Part shown: positions 1 to 8,726 of the stretch, piece by piece
Position numbering within the stretch: position 1 is the first letter of the stretch
How the letters are laid out: the number at the start of each line of letters is the position of its first letter
Assembly (NCBI RefSeq): GCF_001602525.1
Contig: NZ_LSYT01000006.1
Coordinates: 310,001-374,000, forward strand
Direction: 5' to 3'
From: Flavobacterium chilense
Lineage (GTDB): Bacteria > Bacteroidota > Bacteroidia > Flavobacteriales > Flavobacteriaceae
DNA: 64,000 nucleotides
Notes under the pieces: generated by a model
What the model saw: only the letters and a program-made list of their open reading frames with translations
Databases searched by the model: none
Told to the model about the DNA's origin: nothing
Program-made: the position numbers and the translations under genes

Positions 1-912
1 GCCAATGATTTATTACTGACAGAAGATGCTGAATTAGTAGCAGTTGCTTCGCGAAATAAGGATAAAGCAACTGAATTTGCAAAAAAATACGATTGCGCTA
101 AAACATATGATTCTTATGATGATTTGTTTGCAGATGATCAGGTTGCTATTGTATATATTGCAACACCGCATAATTCTCATGCTGATTTATCGATTAAAGC
201 AATGCAAAGCGGTAAACATGTTTTATGCGAAAAGCCCATGGCATTATCGTATTCTGATGCTTTTCGTATGATTGAAGCTTCAAAAAAATATAAAGTCTTT
301 TTTATGGAAGCCTTCTGGACGCGTTTCATACCCTCTGTTCAGGATGCTCTGGAAAAGATAAATCAGGGAATCATTGGCAATGTAAAATATGTAAAAGCCG
401 ATTTTGCCTTTACAGCAAATGAAAACGAGGGAGGAAGACTTTTTGATAAAAATCTGGGCGGTGGTGCTTTGTTTGATATTGGAGTATATCCGTTGTTTTT
501 GTCTTATATTTTGCTTGGAATTCCGGAAGAAATCTTATCCAAATCGGTTAGTCATGAAAACGGAATCGATCTTCAGACTTCTATGGTATTGCAGTATAAA
601 TCGGCACAAGCAGTTTTGCATGCTTCGATAGTTTCAGAGTCTGATATGAAAGCGACCATAAGCGGAACAAAAGGAGTAATTGTACTTAATTCGCCATGGT
701 TTGTCGCCAATGGATATTCTTTGCTGAAAGATGATCAGGAAACAACTTTTAGTTTTCCAACCTTAGGGAAAGGTTACACACATGAAGCTATAGAATGCCA
801 CAATTGTATCAGAAATCAACAAATTGAAAGTAAACTTTGGTCACATCAGAATAGTCTGGATTTAAGTAAAATTGTGAATGAAATTAAAAATCAAATTGGA
901 TTAGAATTTTAA
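1..912 (+). CDS. Gfo/Idh/MocA family oxidoreductase, 5' end cut by window
   Basis: The frame is open from base 1, so the N-terminus (probably the GxGxxG dinucleotide loop and about 25 residues) lies outside the window. The visible 303 residues begin with the second half of a Rossmann fold. YIATPHNSH and GKHVLCEKPMAL are the signature stretches of this NAD(P)-dependent dehydrogenase family, the latter with the conserved EKP. The C-terminal alpha/beta domain follows, including the GGGALFDIGVYPL strand typical of trans-1,2-dihydrobenzene-diol-dehydrogenase-like members. A cytosolic sugar or polyol dehydrogenase is likely; the substrate cannot be told. An internal ATG at 124 is not the true start, because family similarity continues upstream of it. 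No neighbour helps to assign a pathway. Confidence 0.9.
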   Translation, partial: ANDLLLTEDAELVAVASRNKDKATEFAKKYDCAKTYDSYDDLFADDQVAIVYIATPHNSHADLSIKAMQSGKHVLCEKPMALSYSDAFRMIEASKKYKVFFMEAFWTRFIPSVQDALEKINQGIIGNVKYVKADFAFTANENEGGRLFDKNLGGGALFDIGVYPLFLSYILLGIPEEILSKSVSHENGIDLQTSMVLQYKSAQAVLHASIVSESDMKATISGTKGVIVLNSPWFVANGYSLLKDDQETTFSFPTLGKGYTHEAIECHNCIRNQQIESKLWSHQNSLDLSKIVNEIKNQIGLEF

Positions 913-1194
913 TGAATAAAGTTTAGAGTAAAAAAGTATAGTTTGTAATTCCTGTTCTCAAAAAGAGAAAACAAACTAATTCTGCCATTGATTCTGGAAT
1001 TCCATTAAATTTGCAAATTAAGAGTGAGAGATTCAGAAAAGATCTTACTTAAAGAAAATATATTATTTGTAGCTTAAAATCTGTCTGAACCTGAGGCTAT
1101 TTTTTTGCATAAAATTTATACACTTTCAGATGAAAAAGATATTTTAAAACCAATTCATCTTGAAAATAGTATTTTACTACAATTATTTAGAATC

Positions 1195-1785
1195 ATGGAA
1201 AAAGCTATTGAAACATATTTGAATTCTTTAAGATCCTTTTGTCCGGAGCTGACAGATCAGGAGCTTGATCTATTTGTTTCAAAACTGACTTTCGTCGAAT
1301 TAAAAAAGAAAGATTATTTTCTTAAAGCAGGTACCCTTCAGAACGCAATAGGATTTATTGCGAAAGGATTAGTTCGTTCTTCTTACATCGACTTTAACGG
1401 AACCGAAATAACAGTCGGGTTTTATGCAGAAGAAGATTATGCCACACATTATCCGGCATTTATTACTCAAAAGCCCAGCAATTATTCGATTCAATGTCTT
1501 GAACCAACCATTTTTGCGTGTCTTTCCTATGAAGATATTCAATGGATGTATCAACAATCTCCTAATATCGAAAGATATGGTCGTCTCGTTGCTGAAGAAA
1601 TTTTAAAAAGACAGCAGGAACGAATCGAAAGTTTCATTTTTCAAACTGCAGAGGAACGATATCTTCATTTTATGAAGAATCATTCAGCATTATTCAACAG
1701 GATTTCTCTTTCCCATCTTTGCAGTTTTCTGGGTATTGAAAGACAATCTCTTACCCGTATTCGTCAAAAATTAGCGCATAAATAG
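1195..1785 (+). CDS. Crp/Fnr family transcriptional regulator
   Basis: A 196-residue cytosolic regulator. The N-terminal part is a cyclic-nucleotide-binding-like beta barrel (LKAGTLQNAIGFIAKGLVR; glycine-rich turns near residues 50-75). The C-terminal end, ISLSHLCSFLGIERQSLTRIRQKL, is a degenerate winged helix-turn-helix in which the usual SR in the recognition helix is QSLTRIR. It resembles the large flavobacterial group that binds no known ligand. An in-frame ATG at 1105 exists, but the family usually starts at MEKAIETYLNSL, so 1195 is preferred. The gene ends 5 bp before a perfect 7-bp-arm palindrome that sits just ahead of the promoter of the next operon. Control of that operon is therefore likely, but this is inference. 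Confidence 0.85.
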   Translation: MEKAIETYLNSLRSFCPELTDQELDLFVSKLTFVELKKKDYFLKAGTLQNAIGFIAKGLVRSSYIDFNGTEITVGFYAEEDYATHYPAFITQKPSNYSIQCLEPTIFACLSYEDIQWMYQQSPNIERYGRLVAEEILKRQQERIESFIFQTAEERYLHFMKNHSALFNRISLSHLCSFLGIERQSLTRIRQKLAHK

Positions 1786-1789
1786 TTTT

Positions 1790-1835
1790 TGACACATTTG
1801 TGTCAGGTTGCACTTCTTTTTCTTTGGCAATTTTG
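1790..1835 (+). promoter_or_regulatory. Palindromic operator plus promoter for the 2TM-cupin-AhpD operon
   Basis: TGACACA-TT-TGTGTCA at 1790-1805 is a perfect 7-bp-arm palindrome. A TTG at 1808-1810 follows 2 bp later. After 17 bp comes CAATTTTG at 1828-1835, one mismatch from the Bacteroidota -7 consensus TAnnTTTG. A site directly upstream of the -33 box is a usual activator position. The adjacent Crp/Fnr gene is the obvious candidate protein. Confidence 0.5.
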
Positions 1836-1906
1836 CAGTATAAAATTAATCACTGCAATGATTTGCATTTTAAAACAACTTAAAAATTAATAAAAGTTGA
1901 ATTAAA

Positions 1907-2164
1907 ATGTCTCTTGCTAAAAAAGAAAAAATCATGATACATCAAAAAAAATTGAGCTCAACATCAGCTCATTACAATTCAGAAAAAGGCTTTAAAATCC
2001 ATCTTTTAGTTTTCTTATTGACAACACCAATTATTTGGTTAATCTGGTATTTAACAGACAGAACATACATCTGGCCGCTTTGGTCTACACCTGCCTGGAT
2101 GACGGGAGTTATCTTTCATTGTCTTGGAGTATATTCTTTTAAAAATTCTAAAAACAAGAAATAA
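1907..2164 (+). CDS. 2TM-domain small membrane protein
   Basis: An 85-residue protein with two hydrophobic segments (roughly residues 30-48, LLVFLLTTPIIWLIWYL, and 56-75, PLWSTPAWMTGVIFHCLGVY). This matches the short '2TM domain' proteins common in Flavobacteria, often fused to histidine kinases but here free-standing. A second possible start is Met10 at 1934. The stop codon overlaps the start of the cupin gene by one base (TAATG), so the two are translationally coupled. Inner membrane location is expected; the function is unknown. Confidence 0.7.
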   Translation: MSLAKKEKIMIHQKKLSSTSAHYNSEKGFKIHLLVFLLTTPIIWLIWYLTDRTYIWPLWSTPAWMTGVIFHCLGVYSFKNSKNKK

Positions 2165-2742
2165 TGGAAACTCAGGGAAAAACATTCAGACGTATTGTGA
2201 CAGGTCACGATTCTGACGGTAAAGCAATTATCATAAATGATGCTCCTCCAGTAAATGCACATTTGGTAGGAGGACAAGGTGGACCAACATTTTTCGAGGT
2301 TTGGCATACAGTAGAAACTCCTGTTTTAATACATCCACAACCCGATGAAACCGATGAAGTCAATTTAATCCTGCCACCGCCTAAAAACGGAACAAGAATC
2401 AGGGTCATAGAATTTCCGCCTGAAGGTGACGAAATAAGAAATTTAACGGAAAAAGAAGCGGGCGAAAAATTCAAATTGATGGGAGACGAAAAGGCTTCAA
2501 CTTCATCAGGAGGAGCTCCTCATCCATTGATGCACCGTACAGAAACTTTAGATTACGGGATTGTTCTGGAAGGAGAAATCACGATGATTCTGGATAAAGA
2601 AGAAACGACAATCCATTCCGGAGATATTGTAATTCAGACAGGAACAAATCATGCCTGGGCAAACAGATCAGGGAAAAATTGCCGAATGGCATTTGTACTG
2701 ATTGACGGGCAGTTTACAAATAATTTTAATCTGAAAAACTAA
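2164..2742 (+). CDS. Cupin domain-containing protein
   Basis: A 192-residue protein. The C-terminal half is a clear cupin: HRTETLDYGIVLEGEITMIL matches the first cupin motif and HSGDIVIQTGTNHAWANRS the second, giving His and Glu ligands for a metal. The N-terminal part (GHDSDGKAIIINDAPP) is typical of the cupins annotated near small-molecule or aromatic metabolism genes. It starts inside the stop of the 2TM gene and is followed 5 bp later by a carboxymuconolactone-decarboxylase-like gene, so the three form one operon. The substrate is unknown. Confidence 0.85.
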   Translation: METQGKTFRRIVTGHDSDGKAIIINDAPPVNAHLVGGQGGPTFFEVWHTVETPVLIHPQPDETDEVNLILPPPKNGTRIRVIEFPPEGDEIRNLTEKEAGEKFKLMGDEKASTSSGGAPHPLMHRTETLDYGIVLEGEITMILDKEETTIHSGDIVIQTGTNHAWANRSGKNCRMAFVLIDGQFTNNFNLKN

Positions 2743-2747
2743 ATATT

Positions 2748-3323
2748 ATGCGTTTAAAGCCACTACCTCCGGAAAATTTAAATTCAGAGTTACGCTTTGT
2801 GCATGACGAAATTTCAAATCTTATCACAAAAAGTCAGGGACAAGCATCCATGATTAATAGTGAAGGAGCTTTATTAGGGCCATTTCCGGCAATGCTGCAC
2901 TTTCCACAATTTGGAATCCCGGCTTTGAGCTTTATCAGAACTCTTGACACATTTGCAACATTAGATAAAAAAGTTCGTGAAGTCGCAATTTTAACAGTCG
3001 GAAGCACCTTTGGAGCCCGATTTGAGTTGTATGTCTACGAAATTATGGCAGAAGCATTTGGCTTTTCTAAAAATATTGTGGCATCACTTTCGGCAGGGAT
3101 TCGCCCGGAAGGATTGAGTGAACAGGAGTCTATCGCTTATGATATTGCATACACTTTGACTCATGGAAAAATTGTTTCCAATTCAGGATATAATCATGCA
3201 GTACATGTTTTAGGAAAAGAAGCCGTCGGAGAACTTTTTTTTCTAATTGGAAGTTACAGCTTTATCGCTATGATTTTAAATGGATTTGATGTTTCAGCTC
3301 CCGAAGTACACAATATGAAATAA
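2748..3323 (+). CDS. Carboxymuconolactone decarboxylase / AhpD-like protein
   Basis: A 191-residue all-helical protein. The central block LDKKVREVAILTVGSTFGARFELYVYEIMAEAFG corresponds to the CMD/AhpD core (normally RE..IL.V....A.YEW..H...A...G). The CxxC redox pair of peroxidase-type AhpD is absent, so thiol-disulfide chemistry of that kind is unlikely. The partner cupin immediately upstream suggests a shared small-molecule pathway. Last gene of the operon that begins at 1907. Confidence 0.75.
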   Translation: MRLKPLPPENLNSELRFVHDEISNLITKSQGQASMINSEGALLGPFPAMLHFPQFGIPALSFIRTLDTFATLDKKVREVAILTVGSTFGARFELYVYEIMAEAFGFSKNIVASLSAGIRPEGLSEQESIAYDIAYTLTHGKIVSNSGYNHAVHVLGKEAVGELFFLIGSYSFIAMILNGFDVSAPEVHNMK

Positions 3324-3426
3324 TCATTTAAAATCTATTACCAATTAGAAATGAGTATTTCAGTTAATTCGATTAAAAAAATAAAATAAATACCACTTAA
3401 CTTCTTCGATTATAAAAAAGTAACCT

Positions 3427-4065
3427 ATGAAAGCATTAGTAATTGGAGCTACAGGAGCCACGGGAAAAGACTTGATAAATGTATTATTAAACGATCCGGA
3501 ATATACCGAAATTGTAGCTTTTGTACGGAAAACAAGTAATACGAATCATTTTAAATTAAAAGAAATTTTAACTGATTTTGAAAATTTAGAAAGCATAACT
3601 GAATTTATCAATGGAGATGTTTTGTTTTCATGTCTTGGTACAACTTCAAAAATGGCCGGATCGCAAGCAAATCAATGGCATATTGATTATGAAATCCCAT
3701 TGAATTTTGCAAAAATTGCCAGAAAAAGGGATATTTTACGTACCGTACTTCTCTCAGCCTATGGCGCTTCAGTAAACAGCAAAGTCGTTTATTCTAAAAT
3801 AAAGGGCAAACTGGAAGAAGATATCGAAAAGCTTTCCTTCAATCAGTATATTATTTTCAGACCGGCAAGTTTATTACGGAAAGAAACAGATCGCAGAGAC
3901 GAACGTATTATTATTTCTGTTTTAAAAATGCTAAATAGTTTTGGTATATTGAAAAAATTCAGTCCTTTACCAACAGACATTCTTGCTGAAAAGCTCGCTA
4001 AATCTCCTAAAACCCTTCCAAATAGAAAGTGTATCGTAGAACTGGAAAATATTTTGGACTTCTAA
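3427..4065 (+). CDS. NAD(P)-binding Rossmann protein (HTATIP2/YwnB-like)
   Basis: A 212-residue protein starting MKALVIGATGATGKDLINVLL, an NAD(P)-binding GxxGxxG turn at residues 7-13. FSCLGTTSKMAGSQANQWHIDYE and the later YSKIKGKLEEDIEKL (with the YxxxK pair) follow the oxidoreductase/NmrA-like short family that includes HTATIP2. It is expected to be cytosolic; its substrate is unknown. It has its own strong terminator downstream at 4078-4116 and lies about 100 bp after the cupin operon, so it may be read separately. Confidence 0.8.
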   Translation: MKALVIGATGATGKDLINVLLNDPEYTEIVAFVRKTSNTNHFKLKEILTDFENLESITEFINGDVLFSCLGTTSKMAGSQANQWHIDYEIPLNFAKIARKRDILRTVLLSAYGASVNSKVVYSKIKGKLEEDIEKLSFNQYIIFRPASLLRKETDRRDERIIISVLKMLNSFGILKKFSPLPTDILAEKLAKSPKTLPNRKCIVELENILDF

Positions 4066-4077
4066 TTTTGTATTAAA

Positions 4078-4116
4078 AATCAAATTGAATTAAACCTTTC
4101 TTAATTCAATTTGATT
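4078..4116 (+). terminator. Rho-independent terminator
   Basis: A perfect 16-bp inverted repeat (4078-4093 and 4101-4116) with a 7-base loop is followed by a run of T at 4118-4125. It closes the NAD(P)-binding gene and lies between convergent genes, so it may also serve the DUF1963 gene from the other side. Confidence 0.8.
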
Positions 4117-4150
4117 ATTTTTTTAGAGTAGACTTTTGCTATTTTTTAAA

Positions 4151-4852
4151 TTAATAAAAATCACAATAGTAAAGCCATTCTCCGGTTTTTTTGTTTTTGG
4201 CAAAATAGAAATTGCCATTATCTATAATGTTTAAATGTGCTTTTTCATCAGAAGAAATCTGAAATACAAATTCAAAATCTTCTCCATAATCAATTCCTGA
4301 CTGGCAATAACTTGCATATCCTCCAATTTTATGACCATAGCTGTTTTCAAAAAAATCGTAATAAGAGCCAATAGTGCCGGAGTCTTCCAGTTCAAGTATT
4401 TTGTCTGTGATTTCATCTGAAACTCCTGAAGCATCTTCCCAAACAGGAAAGTCTTCTTCGATTAATTGGGGTGATAATGGAAATGGTTTTATAAATGAGG
4501 TATTGTTCTCTAAATCTTTAATAACAATTTGATCTGTGTTCTTATATTCCCGTAAAACCCAATTATTTCCATTTGGAGTTAAATCCATTGGGAAATCCTC
4601 AGCAATAAATACAGTAATGATTTTGGTTTCCTGTAGAATTTCAGGAACAAAAGGCAGTTGATCAAAACACAACTGAAAGAGAGGAAGCATCTGGTTTCCG
4701 TTATTGTCTAAAGGAATTTCTTCATCTTGATGATATAAATATACTCTCCCAATCCAGCTTTCAGTAATAGAATTTTCCGGTTTGAATCCACCTGTGATAA
4801 ATTCAGTTGCTTTTTTTGCAAGCTTGATTTTTATGTTTTGAATGTCCTCCAT
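4151..4852 (-). CDS. DUF1963 (YwqG-like) protein
   Basis: A 233-residue soluble protein. The C-terminal GGYASYCQSGIDYGEDFEFVFQI and the final YFAKNKKTGEWLYYCDFY match the pattern of DUF1963/YwqG proteins, which have an internal two-fold repeat and no established biochemical role. It has no signal peptide. It stands alone on the minus strand, back to back with comM (about 130 bp between starts). Only the family assignment is claimed. Confidence 0.65.
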   Translation of the reverse strand: MEDIQNIKIKLAKKATEFITGGFKPENSITESWIGRVYLYHQDEEIPLDNNGNQMLPLFQLCFDQLPFVPEILQETKIITVFIAEDFPMDLTPNGNNWVLREYKNTDQIVIKDLENNTSFIKPFPLSPQLIEEDFPVWEDASGVSDEITDKILELEDSGTIGSYYDFFENSYGHKIGGYASYCQSGIDYGEDFEFVFQISSDEKAHLNIIDNGNFYFAKNKKTGEWLYYCDFY

Positions 4853-4984
4853 TGTCTAGTTTACTTATTATTAAAATCTTATAAAAGAGATAATTTTATA
4901 AAATGTTAAAGTAATAAAATATTTACAAAAATAATTTTTTTTTCTCACAAATTAGATACTTTTACTTTTCAATAAAGACCAAAT

Positions 4985-5065
4985 ATGTTAGTAAAAGTTT
5001 ACGGAAGTGCCGTTTTTGGAGTGGAAGCAACGACTATTACAGTCGAAATGGCAATTATAGACTAG
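4985..5065 (+). pseudogene. comM: comM/yifB 5' fragment, cut by integration
   Basis: The first 21 codons (MLVKVYGSAVFGVEATTITVE) are the conserved start of ComM/YifB, an AAA+ branch-migration helicase used in natural transformation. The match stops after the Glu codon at 5045-5047; five codons of element DNA follow and then a stop at 5063-5065. The rest of comM resumes at 14062. The gene is split by the 9-kb element rather than decayed, since both halves are otherwise intact. Confidence 0.93.
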
Positions 5066-5072
5066 TTGGTAT
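5045..5072 (+). other. attL: crossover GA and left integrase-binding arm
   Basis: GA at 5045-5046 is the inferred crossover dinucleotide. Fourteen bases later lies ACTAGTTGGTAT (5061-5072). Its reverse complement, with one mismatch, lies 14 bases from the GA copy at the right end. The chromosomal side is comM codons 1-21. Confidence 0.75.
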
Positions 5073-5210
5073 TAAAATAATCAAAATAGGATTTTGAAAT
5101 GATAATCACGGTCGGGTCGATAATTTAATTACTAAGATGATTTGTATTAAAATATTAATACATTTGACTTTGATAAAAATAATGGATTTGTAAGACTAAA
5201 ATTTTCTAAG

Positions 5211-5723
5211 ATGATTAAAAAGACAACAGTATTATTAATGTTAATCATATGTTTTTATTCTTGTGGTAAACAAGAAAAAAGCAACATAACTACAGAACCA
5301 AAATATGAGTATGACCCGAATTCAGAACAATACTCAAAAAGTTCTTCCGATACTGTAGTTCAATATGAAAATACAAATGTTGAAAAAGTAGAACTTACAC
5401 CTGATGAACAATTTGAAGTGTATCATTATATTTACTCAAATGGAATTGTTACTAAGGCAGAAGTGAATGTACTCTTTGTTGATGGTAAAAAAGATGAATT
5501 ACAAATAATTATTGATACACCTGATGGTCAAAGTGTGGAAATTAACCTTGTTCATCCAGTAAGCTTAGGTATAATAAAAGGTATGGATAGCTACGTATAC
5601 ACCTCCACGTCTGACAATAATAAAGAAGTTAATGTGTACTTTCACAATGGACGTAAAATGATGGGTATGACCTTAGGTAATCAAAGTGTTGTTTTTATGA
5701 ATACTCGAAATTATAAAGAGTAA
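5211..5723 (+). CDS. Small lipoprotein of the mobile element
   Basis: A 170-residue protein with a clear SPII signal peptide: MIKKTTVLLMLIICFYSCGK, with the lipobox Cys at residue 18. The mature part is acidic at first (many Ser, Glu, Asp) and then contains beta-rich stretches without a recognised domain. It is probably anchored in the outer or inner membrane. It is the first gene inside the left end of the element and is followed 43 bp later by a small gene on the same strand. A cargo role such as immunity or surface exclusion is possible, but there is no direct evidence. Confidence 0.65.
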   Translation: MIKKTTVLLMLIICFYSCGKQEKSNITTEPKYEYDPNSEQYSKSSSDTVVQYENTNVEKVELTPDEQFEVYHYIYSNGIVTKAEVNVLFVDGKKDELQIIIDTPDGQSVEINLVHPVSLGIIKGMDSYVYTSTSDNNKEVNVYFHNGRKMMGMTLGNQSVVFMNTRNYKE

Positions 5724-5766
5724 AATCTGATTTTTGAATTTTAATACATACTAATATTGTTTCACT

Positions 5767-5994
5767 ATGAATAATGAAGAAATAACACACGAGTTGCTAC
5801 TTAAATTTAAAGGAATTAAAATGGGTGCTAAAATCCCTTTAGCAGAACAGATAAAAGATATTGTTGGTGACCCAAAGTTCGATACTACGGAAGCAATTCA
5901 ATATATCGAAGATAGTGGTTACTTTGTTTTTTTAAACTCAAATGTAGTAACTTTAAGTGACGATGGATTTGAATATGCTAATAGAATGCACTAA
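5767..5994 (+). CDS. Small hypothetical protein, possible winged helix
   Basis: A 75-residue soluble protein. The pattern helix (EEITHELLLKF), helix (LAEQIKDIVG), helix (TTEAIQYIEDSGYF) and a terminal strand pair (FLNSNVVTLSDDGFEYA) is compatible with a small winged helix, but no family is recognised. It lies 43 bp after the element lipoprotein, and a strong bidirectional terminator follows at 6025-6061. Confidence 0.5.
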   Translation: MNNEEITHELLLKFKGIKMGAKIPLAEQIKDIVGDPKFDTTEAIQYIEDSGYFVFLNSNVVTLSDDGFEYANRMH

Positions 5995-6024
5995 TGTTGA
6001 ATTGTTAACTTTGAATTATAAATG

Positions 6025-6061
6025 AAATAACCATATATCGAAATTTCATATATGGTTATTT
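6025..6061. terminator. Bidirectional terminator between convergent genes
   Basis: A perfect 14-bp inverted repeat (6025-6038 and 6048-6061) with a 9-base loop lies between the plus-strand gene ending at 5994 and the minus-strand gene ending at 6066. AT-rich tails lie on both sides. Confidence 0.75.
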
Positions 6062-6065
6062 TGGT

Positions 6066-8657
6066 TTATGCTACCTTATGGTTGGGTACGAATCCATTTG
6101 TACTTAGTACTTTTTCATTTGTTACATTAGTATAATCACTCGCATCGTTAAAAAAATCCGTATGGTAAACATAATCATTCACATAGTTTGGTAGTGTTAT
6201 GTTGTAGTTAAGTACATCCTCATACTCCATAATGATTGCATCGTGAAACCTATAGTTTTTGATTGGCAGTATACTAGAATAGTTATCTATTAGTTTCTTT
6301 TCGTTTCGGGTCATAACTTCATAGAATGAACCTTTAGGAACTTGTGCTGTTAACTTGCTTAATTCTTTTGACTTCATCTCTCCATAGCCAGCATCCAAAT
6401 ATATTTCGTACGCTTTAGTAAGTGTTAACTTATGATTGTTTAAGCAAGAGTTGTACATTTTCTTTGCTTCATTCCTTGTTATGTTTCGTTTGTTCATTAA
6501 GTTTTTATACACATCCATTGCGAGCCCTGTATTTAAAATGCTATCTACAATTTGCGGATTAGCACTAGTTAAGTCAACACTAAGATACTTAATCGGAACG
6601 ATACATCTAAATGCACTTGGTAGCTGTGTTATTGAATGGTACTCTCTGTTTTTAACTTCTTTGACAACTTCATTCTTACCACCTGACCACAGGAATAACA
6701 AAGCGTGAACCATCTTTTTAACTAGGTGTTCTTTGGTGTTTGTATTGGTTAATGTTTCGCCACTATCTAACGTTTTGTATCTATTCTTAATCACATTATT
6801 TAGCCAAATTATTTCAGTATCATTAAGTACTACTTTTGCATCCTTTATTTGTTTAACTATATGGGTAGTTGTTGTACGTATGCGGTTCTTCTTGTCGGAT
6901 GTATTTGCGTTATAAATGTCCTCATCATAAAAGTATTTATAGATTAGTATTTCGCGTTCAATGTTGGTCGGCAGTGTTCCTTTTTTGGCTTTATGCACCG
7001 CATACAACAAATACCATTCTTTGATTAACAACCAACTACCACTTAGCTTTTCATTGTATTTTTCTTGCTTATGTAGGCTTTCTGCTTTACGTTGTTGTAC
7101 GTCCGTTAGTTGTTCATATAAGTATGTAGTAGGATGGTTAACTCTTAAAAACAAGTTGAAAGAACCATACAGTTCATTTGCCTTTAATCGCTTATTGTCT
7201 AGCATACTAACTAAATTAGTATCACTTTTTTTGATTAAGATGCTTGTTAAGTACTCAAGTGCTAGACTAGTCGTAAACGATGGATTGTCTTTGTATGTTA
7301 AGTTCTTTTTGATTGTTAGATAACTATACACCAAACTCTTTTCATCTAGTTGTAGTAGGTTTTTAATTCTTTCTTGAAATAGTGTCGTAGTGCTTTGTAT
7401 AACGATGTCATTAACATAAGTATTGTCATATTCAACAACCTCAAAGTTGTTACTTTTAAGTGTCTTAACCATAAGACTTGGCGTGTACTGTACATAGTCA
7501 TTCGCAACTTGGATTGCTTCGGCTCTACATTGAGAACGGTTAACGTATAAGGCGTTTAAACTGTAACCTGTATTTTGTTCTAAGTTCTCGGTTGCTTCGT
7601 TAATGCTCCTTTCCGCAATTGCTATTGCTTTGTTTACATCGTTAAGTGTAGTTACTATGTTAGGTTGATTTTTGAATGCTCTAGCGTTAATGTATAGTGC
7701 ATTGTGAATGTTGGCACGTCCACGTCCGTACGCTTGCATCAGGTTGTTAATGTTAATCTTGTTTTGTGGCATTAGTTCCTCGCTAACAAATATCATACTG
7801 CAATCTACGTCGATGTCAAAACCCGCATAGTATGAACTACTAACTATCAGTACTTGTGTATCACTTGCAAAGTTAATACCATCTTGACCACGTTCGAATG
7901 GTGCTAGTTTTACCTTTAGTGTTTCGCCTGTTAAGTTATGTACTTTTAAATCCTTGAATGATTTATGATAACGACTATTGTTTGTGAACAACACAACCAT
8001 ACGACCCTGAGCCACCTCGTCATAGATAAATGGTTTTACATCGTTAATATCATATGAGTAGGCTAGTTTTTTCTTTGGTTGGTCGGCACGTTCAATCTTG
8101 TAAATGTCAATATTGATATTTTTAGGTATGTCAAATAGATTGTAGTTTGGTGTTGCAGTACTTAACTTAAATTTGGCTATCCATTCGTTGAATATGATTT
8201 CCATTAACTGACCTACACTATCTCGGAACGTTGCATCAGTTGTATAAACATGAAACTCATCTACAAATACATTGAAAGTGCGTAGCTTGTCATATAGTTC
8301 TTTGTTGGTGTTTCTTATTATACAAATCTGGTCGGGTGTGGTGTTAATGATTAAGTTGTTATTGTCTTCATTATCTAAATAATCGCCAACGTCTTTCCAT
8401 TTGTCCTTTGAACTTGCATAAATGAATACTTGTCGGTCGCTAGTGTATTGTTTGCCCTCTTTGCCTTTAATCATTCCTACGTTTGGCGATATGATTAAGC
8501 AGTGCGATTCTGTGTAGTTAAGTAGTGCAGTTGTTCCACCAACACCCGTACTACCTTTTATTATGTATGTGTTTCTTTCGAAATTTGTTATTAACTCTTT
8601 AGCTGTTCCGCTTACATATTTTGAATTAAATTTAATTGTTTTAACATTCTCTAACAC
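6066..8657 (-). CDS. Helicase-like protein with polymerase-A-like C-terminus
   Basis: An 863-residue protein. The N-terminal half follows SF2 helicase order: a P-loop-like GSTGVGGTT at residues 35-43, Walker B VDEFH, a motif III-like STATPNY, a motif V-like VLIVSSSYYAGFDI and a motif VI-like QAYGRGR. The Walker A lysine is missing (GG instead of GK), so ATP use is uncertain. The last about 170 residues contain SVDLTSANPQIV (Asp 695), R728 and K732 in ITRNEAKKMY, and FHD at 804-806. These resemble motifs A, B and C of family-A/single-subunit polymerases. The likely role is replication of the element. The polymerase reading is inference from short motifs; the alternative is a helicase with an unrelated C-terminal domain. 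Confidence 0.7.
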   Translation of the reverse strand: MLENVKTIKFNSKYVSGTAKELITNFERNTYIIKGSTGVGGTTALLNYTESHCLIISPNVGMIKGKEGKQYTSDRQVFIYASSKDKWKDVGDYLDNEDNNNLIINTTPDQICIIRNTNKELYDKLRTFNVFVDEFHVYTTDATFRDSVGQLMEIIFNEWIAKFKLSTATPNYNLFDIPKNINIDIYKIERADQPKKKLAYSYDINDVKPFIYDEVAQGRMVVLFTNNSRYHKSFKDLKVHNLTGETLKVKLAPFERGQDGINFASDTQVLIVSSSYYAGFDIDVDCSMIFVSEELMPQNKININNLMQAYGRGRANIHNALYINARAFKNQPNIVTTLNDVNKAIAIAERSINEATENLEQNTGYSLNALYVNRSQCRAEAIQVANDYVQYTPSLMVKTLKSNNFEVVEYDNTYVNDIVIQSTTTLFQERIKNLLQLDEKSLVYSYLTIKKNLTYKDNPSFTTSLALEYLTSILIKKSDTNLVSMLDNKRLKANELYGSFNLFLRVNHPTTYLYEQLTDVQQRKAESLHKQEKYNEKLSGSWLLIKEWYLLYAVHKAKKGTLPTNIEREILIYKYFYDEDIYNANTSDKKNRIRTTTTHIVKQIKDAKVVLNDTEIIWLNNVIKNRYKTLDSGETLTNTNTKEHLVKKMVHALLFLWSGGKNEVVKEVKNREYHSITQLPSAFRCIVPIKYLSVDLTSANPQIVDSILNTGLAMDVYKNLMNKRNITRNEAKKMYNSCLNNHKLTLTKAYEIYLDAGYGEMKSKELSKLTAQVPKGSFYEVMTRNEKKLIDNYSSILPIKNYRFHDAIIMEYEDVLNYNITLPNYVNDYVYHTDFFNDASDYTNVTNEKVLSTNGFVPNHKVA

Positions 8658-8691
8658 CTTTATATTTGGTATTTATGACTTAACTAACAAT

Positions 8692-8721
8692 TTGACTTTT
8701 TAGAAAAAAGAAGTATATTTG
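8692..8721 (+). promoter_or_regulatory. Consensus Bacteroidota promoter for a small RNA
   Basis: TTG at 8692-8694, then exactly 19 bases, then TATATTTG at 8714-8721: a full match to the TTG-N19-TAnnTTTG consensus. It points away from the helicase gene into a stretch without an open reading frame that ends in a terminator. Confidence 0.7.
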
Positions 8722-8726
8722 TTAAT

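Noticed and set aside
44..271. 75-codon frame at the left edge
   Set aside because: It is out of frame with the dehydrogenase, which is open from base 1 and covers the same bases.
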